A stretch of 64,000 nt of DNA from Epiperipatus broadwayi (taxonomy: Eukaryota > Onychophora > Udeonychophora > Euonychophora > Peripatidae), in the NCBI GenBank assembly GCA_028023455.1, contig JAQFVV010012398.1, positions 3,000,682 to 3,064,681 on the forward strand. Reading direction: 5' to 3'. The position numbers and the translations under genes are program-made. The notes under the pieces are model-generated. The model ran no database searches and was not told the origin of the DNA. It saw nothing but the letters and a program-made list of their open reading frames with translations. Below are positions 35,000 to 48,875 of this stretch, in pieces; the first letter of the stretch is position 1; each line of letters starts with the position of its first letter.

Positions 35000-36620
35000 A
35001 CAGCTACTTTATATTCTGATCAAAAAAGATACAAACCAAGATGTTCCTTTTAGCAATATGGGCAGTTGCAAAACTTATCTCAAATCTAGACACAAAGATT
35101 TAATACCCTCCCCCTCTAGTTTTCTTATCTTTTTTAAAGAAAAGCTATATGTTTATTTTTTGTTTTGCTTTCTTTTTTCTAGCTTCCACAATTGGCTTTC
35201 ACAACTGATTTAGAAAAAAATAGCTATTTGTAAAAAAAAAAAAAAAGTCAAAATTAAATTAATAATTAAAGAGTAAAATATTTATCTTAATTGTTCTGCA
35301 TTATTTGGTACATTGGTAGATTCTGAAGCTTAAGATCAATGAGTCACAGCCCATTCTTTCACTTCCAGTGTTCAAAACTTTTAAAAAATCCTGAGCAACA
35401 GTCCATTCTATTCTTTTTATAGTTTTAATTCTAATTATAACTATTCATTTTCAAACAATGTACTTGAAAGAAGTGATAGATCTTACAATAAATGATTGAT
35501 GGCTGCTCAATTAGCTTTATCATGACACAGATTTTTGGAACAATATCCATATATGTAAAACAAATAAATAAATGTATAAGTCTTGAATAATATTTAAACA
35601 CAAGTATAAAAAATGAAATATATAAAGATATCAATCATGAGTGTGTGTAATAAAAACAGCTCAAAACAAAGCCCAGTACTAGTATCAATGACCCTACATG
35701 TCGCTGGATGGCGCTGGTGCTACTAAAAAACACTGAAATATAACATTACCCAGCCATGACCTTTTAACAAGTAACACCTTTTTTTAGAAACATAATAACA
35801 ATAACAAAGTCATGACCTTTTATAAGAAGTGATTTTTAAGTCAATTCCACAGAATGTATATCTGCTCTACTATGTCAGATACTCAAAAAGAGGTTCTAAA
35901 AAATTAACTATTCAATGATAATGATTATTAATAGTAGCTATATATATATATATACACATTCTAGCTGATAGCTGGATTTTCACTGAATTAGCAATTTAAT
36001 AGTTATAAAATTTCTTATTGTTTGGAAGATTTCAGCTATTTGAACATATTTCCAAGTTTCACTCATGTTTAAAATCTAGCACATGGACATAATAGACATA
36101 TGTTTTAATTACTATATCATAAATCTCTTCTCAGAAATGTGTAAACAGTTTAAATTATGTGTACTGAGTTTGAGTAAATGGATAATAAACTATGATTTTA
36201 ACCCATCTGTTTCTGCACTTTAGACAATGCAAAGACAATATTTCATTATTCTAAACTTTCAAAAATAATCATCAGGTCTGACTATCCAACAATTATTTTT
36301 CAGAATTGAAACACATCCAGTATAATATTTGATTAAATACATTTAAACATATTTAATAAACTAATATTTGTATGTGTATTTACTTATATGAAATATAAAG
36401 TACATTAAATTTGCATATGATATCTTAAATAAATGATTAATAGAGATATTGGTTTACTAATATGTGTGTAATATTAAAATTTTCTTCTAAAGGCAGTTTG
36501 AGTAACATCGTAAGTATTGCAACACATGAATTACCATTTAGTTACTCTCCAACTAAATAAATTGGCATTATTAAACATTTGCAAGAACATCTGTTCTTAA
36601 AAGTCTCCCTTATAAAGTAT
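35000..36620. other. AT-rich intron sequence
   Basis: About 1.6 kb inside the 9.3-kb GH31 intron. There is an (AT)n run at 35939-35954. No gene or element recognised. Confidence 0.45.
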
Positions 36621-36625
36621 TTTTA

Positions 36626-39296
36626 ATAAATTAATAATTCATCATTTGTGCATTTTGAACGTTTGTGCTTTTGATTCAGTATTAGATATTTACAAAAAAA
36701 TTACGTATTAAAATTTAAATGTAACATATATATATATATATCCCATTATACATCACCAAACTTATTTTAAAAAAATGATAAAAAAAAAAAATTTAATTAG
36801 GGTTAATACCAATCGATACTAATAATGCGTTACAGGTTTTTTTTTTTGTGAGCATATTTTTAAATTACTAAATCATTCCTTTTCTTTTTTTTTTTAAATA
36901 TTAAAGTTATTTAACAATCATATTTATACTTGATAGTCACATCTTATCCTAACTTATTCCTACTACACCCATTCTGATGTTCAGGATGCTCTTCAAAGGA
37001 TGCTCTTCAAACTATTTCCTAAACTATTTTATTTGTATCAGGGCATTTGTGGTTAATAAATATCATGCCACATGTTGGGTATCATTTGTAATGATCGGGG
37101 TGAAGGGGAAGTTTGCCAGTCTTACCATATCTGCACTACAGGGTGCCACCAGGCTATTTGGAACCTGGAAAATTTATAGAGTAGGCAGACATGTGCTGTT
37201 AACAATCCAACTTTTACATAGATATTTTCTATCAACCGTCAGCCCTAGTCACTAGCTCATGGAGTAGCAGAGGCTTTAAACATATTTGTTTATTAAAATA
37301 TATTTTAATAAAGAATAAAAAAAACTAGATCACTGCTAGTATTAATAACACAAAAGGTTTTATTTACATATATATAAGTAATAACTCACAAACTTGAAGA
37401 AAAATAATTATTATAAAAGAAAAAAATATGCTTTATGTTTCATTATTATTATTTTATTTGTGTTTAACTTTATTTAATCTTGGAGTGTTGAGCATAGGTA
37501 GGCCATCCAGATGATGCATTTAAAAGATCTTCAAAACATTTGATTCCAGGCCAATGCTCACTTCCAGATATATATCTGCAACCAATGCAATGTGAACATG
37601 TTAGCATCAAATCATCCTGACAGGAAGGTGCATCTGAACAGTATGATATTATTTGAGGAAACATGTCCATCATCCAGTACAGGAATGTACATTTGTCTGG
37701 CAAAGGAATCATGCAAGTAATATAATAAAGAGAATAATGCTACATATGGATGGGAGAGCAGTCTGTCTTTCCTGCTTATTGTCCCAATCCATAGAGCTGG
37801 GAGGGGTCAATGGTGCAGGAAATACTTCTGTGTCCATTGCAACACCATGACTGCCTCTCTGGGGTCATGCATTCAGTTGGGCATGTTGCCCTTATATGCG
37901 AACACACTTCACATTACATCGATGTAAACATCCATATATCTCTGCACCAGCATTGACACAACTATGAAACAAATAATCTGAAATCAAAACCCCTTTAAAA
38001 CTAACATATACTTAAACAATGCTAAGAGGCCACCCACACTCAACTTACATTTAAATCAATTTATTAATTTCAATCTTTAATGAGAAATCTTTAGTTTAAG
38101 GTTTTAAATCATTTTAAGATGACACATTATATTTAACTTATTTTAACACAAATACTATTTGATCTATTTTCCTTTCTTTTAAATTCAATAATGCACAAAT
38201 AATGATATGTGTTTGGTTTTATCTTTAAATTTGTTTGCAATCACAAACCTCTGCCCTATTACAAACAGATCTTTTTAAGCATGAATAAATAAAAATAAAA
38301 AAATAAAATACATATTTTAAGAGATTACATTTTAAACTTTAGCTATGACTTTTAACATTGCAAGGTGTATAAAAAAATAAAGTTCAAGTTTACTCAAGAG
38401 AGAAAGTCTATTGTTCATTTTAAAGATAGATAAAGCTCAAAGATTTTAACTTTAAAAGAGCTTATATTTCATTTTATCATTTATAATTTTTGTTCGTGCT
38501 CGTTCTTTCATGATGAAGATCTAAGTTATGCAAGGGCCCTTTTCTTGCAGACGATGACAATTTATGAAGCTTGACGAGGATTTCTGCATATGGCACCAGT
38601 AGTTTGATCCTGGAATCTGTGAAGATGAAAGCTGCCTTTGGCCGGCCGAACCGAAGGAAGTATGATGAACCTGATTACATTCTTGGTGATGGCGATAATA
38701 ACTTTTTAAATTTTTATTTTAATTTTCTAATTCTCTTTAATCATTATTTCTTTTGGATTTTTCTTTTTATAGTCCTGAGTCATCTTATCTCTGGGATGCA
38801 TGGATCCATCAAACATATTCCATATCTATATTTCATTGAGTTTGTGGCCAAGTAGATTTTGGGTTTGTGGCTAAGTAGATTTTGAGCTTGTGGCTAAGTG
38901 GATTTTTCCACTGAGGTCTGTGTCTATATCTTTGGGTGGGAAAAGCAAGTCTTTTGTTTCCATTCCTCAACTCTTATCTATTTCATAATCATTTTCTTTT
39001 AATGGTCATTTTGCCCTAAGGATCTGTTTGTAATTTTTATTTTTAAAGTTAAAAACTCTCTTCGTTATTTTTAAAATCAAAAGGTTTTTATATTTTATTT
39101 AAAGATTAGAATCTTTGCTTCGATTCTATAATTTTTTTAAAGCTTATCTTATTTTAATATTTAAATCAAACATATTAATAAATTAATAATTCATCATTTA
39201 TGCATTTTGAATGTTTGTGCTTTTAGTTCAGTATTAGATATTTACAAAAAAATTACGTAATAAAATTTAAATGTAATATATATATATCCCATTACA
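36626..39296 (-). mobile_element. Older, truncated copy of the long-LTR element
   Basis: 37087-39296 aligns with the LTRs of 2255-7129. Shared landmarks include GTAATGATCGGGGTGAAGG, TTTATAGAGTAGGCAGACAT and AGTCACTAGCTCA. 36626-36752 matches its right end (39180-39296) and is a truncated second LTR. 36753-37086 matches the interior, including CAGGGCATTTGTGGTTAATA and a decayed primer-binding site (CCACATGTTGGGTATCATTT). Divergence is much greater than between the LTRs of the first copy, so this is an older insertion. It lies in a GH31 intron. Confidence 0.8.
37470..37712 (-). other. 80-codon Cys-rich frame inside the older LTR
   Basis: The peptide has a dense middle, SYCSDAPSCQDDLMLTCSHC then IGCRYISGSEHW, with seven Cys. 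I do not recognise it. In the younger LTRs the aligned region encodes a different 98-codon frame (2609-2905, 5390-5686). It may be chance or a captured host fragment. Confidence 0.3.
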
Positions 39297-39299
39297 ATA

Positions 39300-39920
39300 T
39301 ATATATATATATATTTGGAGTAACTTGATGAATTCGATTTACAATGTTGAAAACATCATTTTAATTAAGTATAGGTATTATCTCAAAGAATAAAACCAAT
39401 ACATTTATGAAAAAAGAAAAGAAATTCAAGTTAAGTGTGTATTATTTCTTCTTTTTTTTTTTTTAGGAGGGAGATGTTTTATTTTGGGTTCAGTTATAAA
39501 GATAATTTTCAACATAAAGTTATTATATAGACAAAAATAACAAAGTGAAAATAGAATAAAAAAATAAGATGAATTTGAAATCTTAACGTTATAGGGACTA
39601 AAAAATAACAAGAAAGAGAGAGAAAGTCTACATTGTCAGAAACAAAAAACAGAAATATGGATATAATTCTACCATCTCATATCCATTAATTTCTCAAACT
39701 TACTATAGATGTTACTGAACTAAAGAGAATGCTCTTGGAAGCATATGCATTAACTGAGGTTTATGTTGTGCAGTAATCACAATGGCTTTGTTGTTCAAGG
39801 GAATAAATTAGAATTTTAATTATAATAAATATTTTAAAATGCAAAAATTTTTATAAGGCTTTTATATCTCGACTCATATTATTTTTCTATATATTTATTT
39901 ATTAAACATGATGTTAATAC
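39300..39920. other. AT-rich sequence beside a GH31 exon
   Basis: (AT)n at 39297-39314 and a T-run at 39453-39464. Nothing coding was recognised. Confidence 0.45.
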
Positions 39921-39924
39921 TTAC

Positions 39925-40044
39925 AATTAAAAGCCCATCAAACATGAATTTCTTCATCCTGTAGATGATATCCAAAATATGATACCAATAATCGAAAATT
40001 TGGGGAGAAGTGAAGTCTGGGAAATAAACATATCCTGATTGTGT
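39925..40044 (-). CDS. GH31 exon: region up to the nucleophile motif
   Basis: The exon has 120 bases and encodes 40 residues in phase 0. It is bounded by an acceptor (TATAG) at 40045-40046 and a donor (GTAAGT) at 39924-39919. The peptide contains YFPDFTSPQ, matching the family's 'FPDFTNP' segment, then YWYHILDIIYRMKKF and FDGLLI. It ends directly before the nucleophile motif, which starts in the next exon at 30607. Most GH31 enzymes read GMWID or GLWID here; this one reads GLLID, so a conserved Trp is Leu. The exon lies between decayed elements and has no internal stop. Confidence 0.85.
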
Positions 40045-40189
40045 CTATACTTAAAAGAAAAAATATAAATTATAATTTTTAAACAAAATATACTTTGTTA
40101 TAACTACATCAATTGAATAAGTATAATCATCTAAAATCACAAACATTTCAGCCTTTAAATAATATGTCTACATGTTTTAAGTCAATAAA

Positions 40190-40320
40190 CATCACATGAT
40201 CACCATTTCTTATGCTTGCTTATAACTATTATTAAAACAAGCAAAACTTACTCTAGCTTGCAGTATGTGGCAATACATATAGAGAGTTTTGCCTGTTTTA
40301 ATATTTATATGTTAACTAAA
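40190..40320 (-). repeat. Partial copy of the 751-1145 repeat family
   Basis: AAACATCACATGATCACCAT then TTCTTATGCTTGCTTATAAC near 40187-40230 is the reverse complement of the tail at 1100-1145. It is followed by inverted arms AAACAAGCAAAACTTAC and GAGAGTTTTGCCTGTTTTAA. Confidence 0.6.
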
Positions 40321-40329
40321 ATCATGATG

Positions 40330-41255
40330 ATAGTGAATTTAAAAAATATATCTTTGCAAATAAACCACACTTCTCATAGTGCTTTTGTTTAAAATTTAAG
40401 TTTCAACTAATGTTTTTTTTTTAGCTATTTGAAGATTTCTAGTCAATTGAAACGGTTATATTTTAAATAAAAGTATTGTCAAGAGTGCATTATTTGTAGT
40501 TTATTTGCAAAGATTTAATAAAAGCAATGTTGTAAGAGTAGAAAAGAGGTTTGATATCGTGGAATTTAAAAAGATTGTACAGCGGTAATGGGGAATTGGA
40601 ATATTCAATATAGGTCAAAGAAAACATGATGAATTGTTAAGAGATCATGGATTAAATGGTATCAAATCAGAGATATGACAAGTTGATAATATTTTTATAA
40701 AAATATAAATAGCATGATAGTAATGAATATAATCACAAAAGGATTTACATATGGCTTTCTAGATGATAAGATTAGAATTCAATGGGATTATGTAAATTTT
40801 TAGGTTAAGTGGCAGTATTTAGAATACAGTTGTTCACATCTTGGTGTTGGTTGTGTGTTGAAATATCAACTTAGAATTAATAAAATTGAGATTATGGTTT
40901 AAGAGAATGAAAAGAACTGAATCAACAATAAAATAAATTTCTGAGATATGTTCTTTGATTGGAGGCAGGGCAAGAAGGCAACAGAATACTACAAACAAGC
41001 AATAACTCTTGATCATTGTCAATGATTGTTTGATATTGCTTCTAACTGTCATGACAATTTGCTATATAATCTCAATTTTAGAAATACAAACTCGGTATCA
41101 CAAAGATATATATTAAAAAATAAAATAAATTTGATGAATAAAAATACAAGCAGAGTTACAAAGCTAAAGTAAGTCAAAGATGAAAATTTTTGACAGTACA
41201 TTATAGAAGATTTAAAAAATGAAATTAGTAAAAGGGGCGATGAACAAAATAGAAA
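40330..41255. other. Unclassified AT-rich sequence
   Basis: 40500-40810 looks like degraded plus-strand coding sequence, but I could assign no motif. Confidence 0.3.
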
Positions 41256-41265
41256 GAAAAAGAAA

Positions 41266-41269
41266 GTGT

Positions 41270-41307
<38 letters not shown>

Positions 41308-41309
41308 TG
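41266..41309. repeat. (AC)n(AT)n microsatellite
   Basis: A run of CA repeats (41269-41292) passes directly into AT repeats (to about 41308). Confidence 0.9.
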
Positions 41310-42555
41310 TAGCAGTACAGAAAATTTTAGGATTACTAAAAGAGAATCTAAGATTATAATCTTCCTCAACTGGGTAACCATTCGTAACACTATACCACAT
41401 TAGTGCTGAATTATGAGATGGGAAATCATCATCCCCAAATAAATAAAATATAAAATTAAATATAAAAGGAATGAGCATGACAGATCATCAGAGAACTAAC
41501 TATAAGTTCACCACCATTACAAAAAAGTAATCTTGTGACTGAATTTGAAAGTGGTCCACTATAGACCAGGCTAATTATTTAGCCACTGTAGGACAGGAAT
41601 ACAAGCGATAATTATCTGGATGCACATACTTAGGTGCTATTCCATCAAACTACAACAATAAGTCAAATGATGCTGAGATATTAAAACATCCTGACTATCA
41701 TCAATGCTCTGACCACTTAATACCATTAATGTACTGGCCAACTATAAACTAAATTTCTAAAGAAATAATAAATAAAATAAAATGTAGTGCATGGACTTTA
41801 AAGAATATATCTTTTGCATTAACTAGGATCATCATTATCTGGATGTCCATAACACTAAACATAAACCCCTTTTATATAACAGATTGTTTTGCACAAATTC
41901 AGCTCAGTGAGTAAAATTATATAACTGTTACTGTGAACAATATATAATTAAATAAATAAAGTAGCTAATTATAAATCACTTCAAATAGTTCATAGGTTTA
42001 CCTACTATAAGTAAATAGTTTTATTGAGATTTTAAAAAATCCTATAAAACTAAGCTGTCATCAAATAAAGTCACGCACACTGCAATTTATGAAACAGAAG
42101 TTGGAAAGAATAAAGGAATTAAGCTTAAAAATATTTTTAAAACAATTATTTAATAACTAATTGATTCACAGTAAATAAAAAAGTGACATAATAGTATGAA
42201 ATTTTAAACATTCATTTAGTCAAAAAATATATTTTCATAAATATTATAATCAATCAATTGATTTCTATTCATAAATTAATTTTTAATTCATTAAGTTATT
42301 TTAAAAATAATTAAGAGTTGGAAAAATAGGATTTTCAAATCAAAGATAACAATCCTTGATTTAGCTTGTTTAATCTTTTGTTCAGTTTTTATGAGAAAAA
42401 ATAATGCTTTACAAAAAAATTTTTGGTTTAAAAAAATATGTTTCACAATTTGAAAACATTACCTTAATGAAAATATTTAAAATGATCAATTCTTACAAAA
42501 AAAAGTTATATTTATATAAAAAAATCTTTTTTTTTTACTATTAACAAAAATAGAG
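41310..42555. other. Unclassified sequence
   Basis: On the minus strand 41340-41440 reads GDDDFPSHNSALMWYSVTNG then YPVEEDYNLRF, a protein-like stretch without splice sites or a match I can name. The rest is AT-rich. Confidence 0.3.
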
Positions 42556-42559
42556 TTTG

Positions 42560-43150
42560 CACACACAAAAATTTATTTATTTTTCCTGTGGAATCCTTCC
42601 CAATTATAATTTCCAGTTTTTTCAGTTGAGTTTTCTTCTTAAAGGCTTCTGCACATGAACCTGATTAATTAGTTCTTTTTCTGGTGCAGTATTTCCAGGT
42701 TAATAAATAGTAAGTTTTATCAATTTCTTTCCATTAAAATTTCCAGGTAACACTAACATATACAAAGACTCATGTTCTTGGTTGAAGACATAGTTGCTGA
42801 TTAGTTTAGGGGTAGATTCTCTCTACATTTTATTCCCATGAAGGTGGGTTACATGGAGATGATGTCTAGCTTATAGCTGAATATAGCATGGTTCTCATTG
42901 TACAAACCATTTTTATGATTAAACTCATATTATGCTAAAAGCTTGAGTAAAACTTTTGCTATTTTTTGCAATAGCTTGATAAAGGCTTCTGCTTTTTTTC
43001 TTTAGCATATGACTTGGAACTTGACAGTTCTCTCTTCAACAGCTAAGTCAGAAATATATCTTGTTACCAGACATTTGAATCTTGTCATTTATTCACATCA
43101 CCCATTTTTTTTCTAGAACAATCTTCACAAGCAAATCTCAGTGAGACTTA
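42560..43150 (-). pseudogene. Unidentified decayed coding sequence
   Basis: Less AT-rich than its surroundings. Minus-strand frames contain protein-like stretches such as 'VEERTVKFQV', broken by stops. It is probably an old transposable element, class unknown. Confidence 0.3.
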
Positions 43151-43154
43151 CAAG

Positions 43155-44865
43155 ATAATTTTTATAACAATCAATGAGATAAATTTGTATAAATACAATT
43201 GTTCATCTATTTCTCTTCTTAGGCATAGGCATTGAAAAATAATTCAAGAACTTAAATTAACATTATAAAAATTCTTGATATTACTTTCTAATTAAAAAAA
43301 CATCTTGCAAAAGGAAAACAAAATAATTAGTTAATTACACTGATTTAATTATTTGCATTGAAGAGAGATAAAGAGAAAAGAAAAAAACTCTTTTGACTAA
43401 TTAAAAATAAAATTTACCAAAAGTATTAAATATTATTTTTTCTTTTTTAAAACACTGTTGAAAAAAATTATCTCACTTTTAAGGTTTCAACAATTAATAT
43501 ATATTAAATAATTTAGAAACAATACAAAATTACTTTTTTCCTCTTAGTACATTTTCATAGTTTAAAACTATTAATTAATTATAATTACTGAAGAGAGAGA
43601 AAGAAAAAACAACTTGTTTACATTATTTTATAAATTTCTTTTCACTCTTCAATTATTTTTAACTCATTAAAATATTCACACATTAAAATCATATTATTAT
43701 TTAACAAATTTAATGTTTGAGAATTTTCATGCTATCATTTTGGGATTTAAAATATTTAGTTAACTGAAGACCCATTATTAGTTTATTTTTAATATAACAA
43801 TATAGCCAACTGGTTACAATATACATATACAGATATTAATAAACAACTATATAGAAAGTCCTTAATATTAGAATAAGAGATTAGAAAGAAAATGCATTGT
43901 GATAAAAATATTATGAAGGAAAATATTTAATACATAGTAGATCCAAGTGACAAGTTTTAATATTACAAAAGAAAATGGACAAAAATATGATATATTTTGA
44001 AAAAAGAGAAAAACTAGATATAACAAGCCATTGTTTATGTTAAAGAAAAATGTATAGTACATAAGAAAGAAAAAAATTGTAAAGGCAAAAGTTGAGATTA
44101 AGTTTGGAAAAGTGGAAAGAATTGTGGAAATTCCATTTATCACTGAAGTTTGTGTGGAGAAATGGCTGCTTAAAATTGTAGTGTTAGTTAATTCTTTCTG
44201 ATTATTCAAAAATTACTAAAATAAAACATGAAGATTTTATAAAAGTTGGTTCAATTTTACAAACTGTTATGGTACAACTCAAACTGGTGAGTAAACTGTA
44301 TTTGTAAAAATGGGTTTGATTTAGAAAAGATGGTGGAACAAAAAATACAACTAAAATAATAATGGTAAATATTAAATAAAATAATAGAATTGTTGTTGAC
44401 TTCTCAGAAGGTAATATGATGTTTAAGCACTGGAGTGAACTTCAATTCAGAATCTTTTTACTCTTAAATCCACCCCTCTACTACTTTACCAAACAATATA
44501 GAAAATGACAACTATTGACAGATATGTACAAAAAAGCAGATATTAATCATTTTTAAATGACTTTGAAAAGGTTTTTAATATGATAAAAATTATATTTTAC
44601 AGAAGTTTTGTAATTGCACAATTAGCATAAATTAAATTTCTTCTGTGTGTGTTTCTTTATAGATTATTAAATTACCTATTTGATCAGTTTTATAATCACT
44701 AAAATTAAATGTCTTTTTTCCCAGATAAATAGATATAAAAAGTCTGGTGCATTGTTCCATTTTATTTAGTATTTATTTAAATAAGATGCTAAGTGAGTGT
44801 TATGGAGGTAAACTATCAGTTGTGATGATGATATGACAGTATTTACATTGGTCATCATCAAAAAA
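43155..44865. other. AT-rich sequence, nothing recognised
   Basis: About 1.7 kb of very AT-rich sequence. The frame at 43868-44209 is low-complexity Phe/Asn/Ile-rich and is not supported as a gene. Confidence 0.45.
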
Positions 44866-44869
44866 TTTT

Positions 44870-47800
44870 TAACATTATCAATCCATTCCAGAAAAAAATG
44901 TCTCTCCAAGTTCAATCTATCTTCTGATTTCTAGACTGTCTTCCCCACATCACTTCAACACACTTCCTTATTTCATCCATCTATCTCACATGTGGCCTCT
45001 TTCTAGGTATTTTATAATCTCAGAATCTAGGTTAAGATTTCAAATGTTCATCTATTATCATCTCTCCTACCAATATGTCCATCTCAACTCCACTTCAGTC
45101 TTTTCATTCTTCCAATGATATCAGTAACACCTGTTTGGTCTCTCACTCATATTTCATTTTAGCTCTCTTTTTGTTACTTTCTAACATACATCTCTCCATC
45201 CTTCATATAAGTAGTCTGAAGTCTCTGTACTGCTCTTCTGTTAAATTTCCAGTCTCAAATCCCTAAGTAAGAATGGGTAACATACATTTATTAAAATCCT
45301 TTTTTAAACAAATAGACATATGTCCTTTTAGTACTGAGTTATTTCTATCAAAAGCACTCCAACTAAGTTTAATTCTATGATTAATTTTATCTAAATATGT
45401 TTGCATCTGTAGTAATAATCTGACCAAGGTATTTGTAGTTGTTAACTTCTTCTAACTCATTATTATCAAACTTTATTTTCTTCTTTTGAAAAAAACCCCA
45501 TCGAATTTAACATTTACCTTTAATCCTACTTTTTTACTTTCATCTGATAACTCTTGCAACATTTCCTGGAGCTCTAAACATTACTTGCAAAAACAATTAC
45601 ATCAACTGCAAAATATAAATGACTTCAATAATTTCCACTTACGTTTATTTCCCTAGCTTCCTAATTTAATCCACAAAATATTTATTGCAAAACTGCTGGA
45701 AAAAGTTTTGGAGATATGGAATCATTCTGTCACACATGTATCATTATATAATTTTGTATTTTTATAAATATTACTCAGAATATGACTATATCCTGGGTCT
45801 ATACTTTGATGATATAACGCTTAATCACTGAAGAATTGCTTATAGATTTAAATGGATAATCTACAAATCCAAAGCATAATGGCAACTCATATTCATTGAT
45901 TCTTTCTATAACTTTTCTCAATATTTGAATATGACCCACTACATTAAAACAACTTTTAAATCAAGCTTGTTCTTTTGGTTGATTAAAATCCAAAAGTTCA
46001 CTGTAGATGAGTTGTAGTTATTTTCTTAAACATTTTGTATATAACTGATAAAAGACTGATAGGTCTGTAATTTCTAATATCTTCTTTATCATCATTTTAA
46101 GTATTACTATTTATCCTCCATTCATCCAATCATCTGGTACATCTTTATCATTTAGACATTTGGTATATAACTTTGCCAAACTTTTTTCAATTTCTTTTCC
46201 TGCATCTTTTAATATATGGATTACAATTCCATCATTACCTAGAGCTTTCCCCTCATTCATAAATTTAATTACATGTTTCTCTTCCTCATGTAAAATCCTG
46301 GACAATTTAGATAATATAGCAGTTGTAGGAGATACTTTTCTTCATTCTTTATTTCTATATAATTTTTGATAGAAATCTTCGATACATTTCATGATGTCAT
46401 TTCTCTTTTACTAATAGTCCCATCTTTTATTTTTATTGCAGAAATAACTTTCCTACCAATATCACCCTTGAGACTTTTATTCTCTTCTATATCTTTCCTT
46501 TCTAGTTCACAATTATACTTTTGTATATCATTATCAATTCTTTTTCACATCATTTTACAAAATTCAAAATATTTTATCCATATTAATCCATCATTTTTAT
46601 AATTTTTTAAATTCCTTTTCTTCATAAATTGTCTTGCTTTAGTAGGAATTTTATTGGAAAATTGTTGCTTTTTTATACCAGCTATTTTTTATTGCATTTT
46701 TAAAAGTATATCATTTATTTTCCTATTAATTTTGTTCTAATCTGAATCATGTTCAAAATCTATTAATATTTCAAAATGATTTACAAATTCTAATTTAAAT
46801 TCATTGAAATGTTACTGAAGATTAGAAATGTCAACTGTGAATATTGTTTGTCTTAATAATTTTTTGTCCTTTTAGTTTTGTATTAACATGTATCTTTCAT
46901 CCACCAAACCAATAATCACTTCCTGTGTTGAATTTATTGAGAACATTAGAATCTTGAATTACATATATAATCCAATTCAGCTGTATCTTCATTTGGATGC
47001 TTTCATGTCCATTTCTGTTTAACATTTTTCTCAAAAAAAAAAAAGAATTCAAAATATAGTTTTTCTTTTGCTGCAAACTCCATAACTCTATGACTTCTTT
47101 CATTTCTATCACGATAACTAAATTTACTGACAGCACTTTCATCTTTCAGTTATTTACCAATTCTACATTAGTCTCCTTAAAATGTTGTTTGGTCTGATAA
47201 AGTCTTTTGTACATCCATATAAATATCCTCTGCTTCTTCATCATATGAGAACTTATTAGGGCATAAACATAAATTATTTGCATTTAATATCTGCTATTAA
47301 ATTGAATTATTAATCTTGCTACCCTGTCTGATACACCATCAATTTCTGCAATGCTGTTCTTCTACTTTTTATTTATAATTAATTCTATTCCACTTGTACT
47401 TCTAATGCTTGTGACTTTGTAGTACAATACATGTTCACTTTTTAAATCAATTGTATCATATTTTTTTCTAATTTCACAAAGTCCACTATAGTCCCATTTA
47501 TTATGAGACAATTCTTTTTCCAATTCTTGCAATCTTTCTTCTCTTTTGAAAGTTATCTGCAGTTTAAGTACCTAAATAAATCATTTGTCATAAAATAACA
47601 GCCTAGGTTCACAGCCAGAATATTCTTAGCATCTTCAGCCTTTGGCCACCAACCACTGCCTTGGCTAGTAAATAAAAGCCATGATTTATTTTTGTCTGCC
47701 ATGATTGTAAATATTTATTAGAAAAAAAATTTCATTCACACACCCAATCATTTTCCATCAAAAAAACTTAAATGATTTCAGCTAAAATCTATCAGGCAAA

Positions 47801-48045
47801 AGAGAAGAAAGGCCATGATGTTTCTTCATCTTAAACTCAGAGATAAAAAGCTGATAATTTTACCATGCTGGCTAAAATGTATTCATAAGCAGCACTTCCA
47901 TGTTTATATACTATATAAATAATCACATAGTAATAACAACTACAATGACAAAAACGTATGGAGTGGACTTTAGGAATTAGCTCTGCTTGGTTATTTTAAG
48001 GTTTCAAAGAGGAATCAAAGGATCTCCTTTCAGTCAACAGTAAAT
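44870..48045 (-). mobile_element. Near full-length but decayed RTE-type LINE
   Basis: The order along the minus strand fits RTE. A 5' untranslated region (48045-47590) is shared with 23945-24175. The endonuclease start ELSHNKWDYSGLCEIRK is near 47530-47470. A connector (46305-46111) includes EGKALGNDGIVIHILKDAGK and LAKLYTKCLNDKDVPDDW. RT remnants follow (46090-45250). The C-terminal tail is at 45200-44890. The 3' end lies at an AATCCATTCC/TGATGATG-type junction near 44860-44890. Many stops and frameshifts. It keeps the endonuclease part that the copy at 23941 lacks. Confidence 0.8.
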
Positions 48046-48079
48046 TGCTTTCTACATCCATTTATAGTGGTAATAAATT

Positions 48080-48549
<470 letters not shown>

Positions 48550-48875
48550 TCAATTCAATTCAATTCATTTATTTACCGTACAAAACTACAGCATAAAGCC
48601 AATTACAGTATTGCACCATAACAAATATATAAATACATAAATGAGTTTAAATGACAAATTATTAATATAATTATGTGCCATATTTCAATAAAAGATAATT
48701 AACACATTTAAAAATCTAAAGTAAAATTAAATATCAGCATATAAACAATTATTATTAAAACATTAATAATAACAAATAAATAAAAGGGATAAATATAAAG
48801 CGCGTAACAAAATAATAATAATAATAATAAAACAATTTAACATATATATATATAAACAAAATCAAGTTAAACCAA

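Noticed and set aside
43868-44209. 113-codon hydrophobic frame
   Set aside because: Phe/Leu/Ile-rich from AT composition, with no conserved feature.
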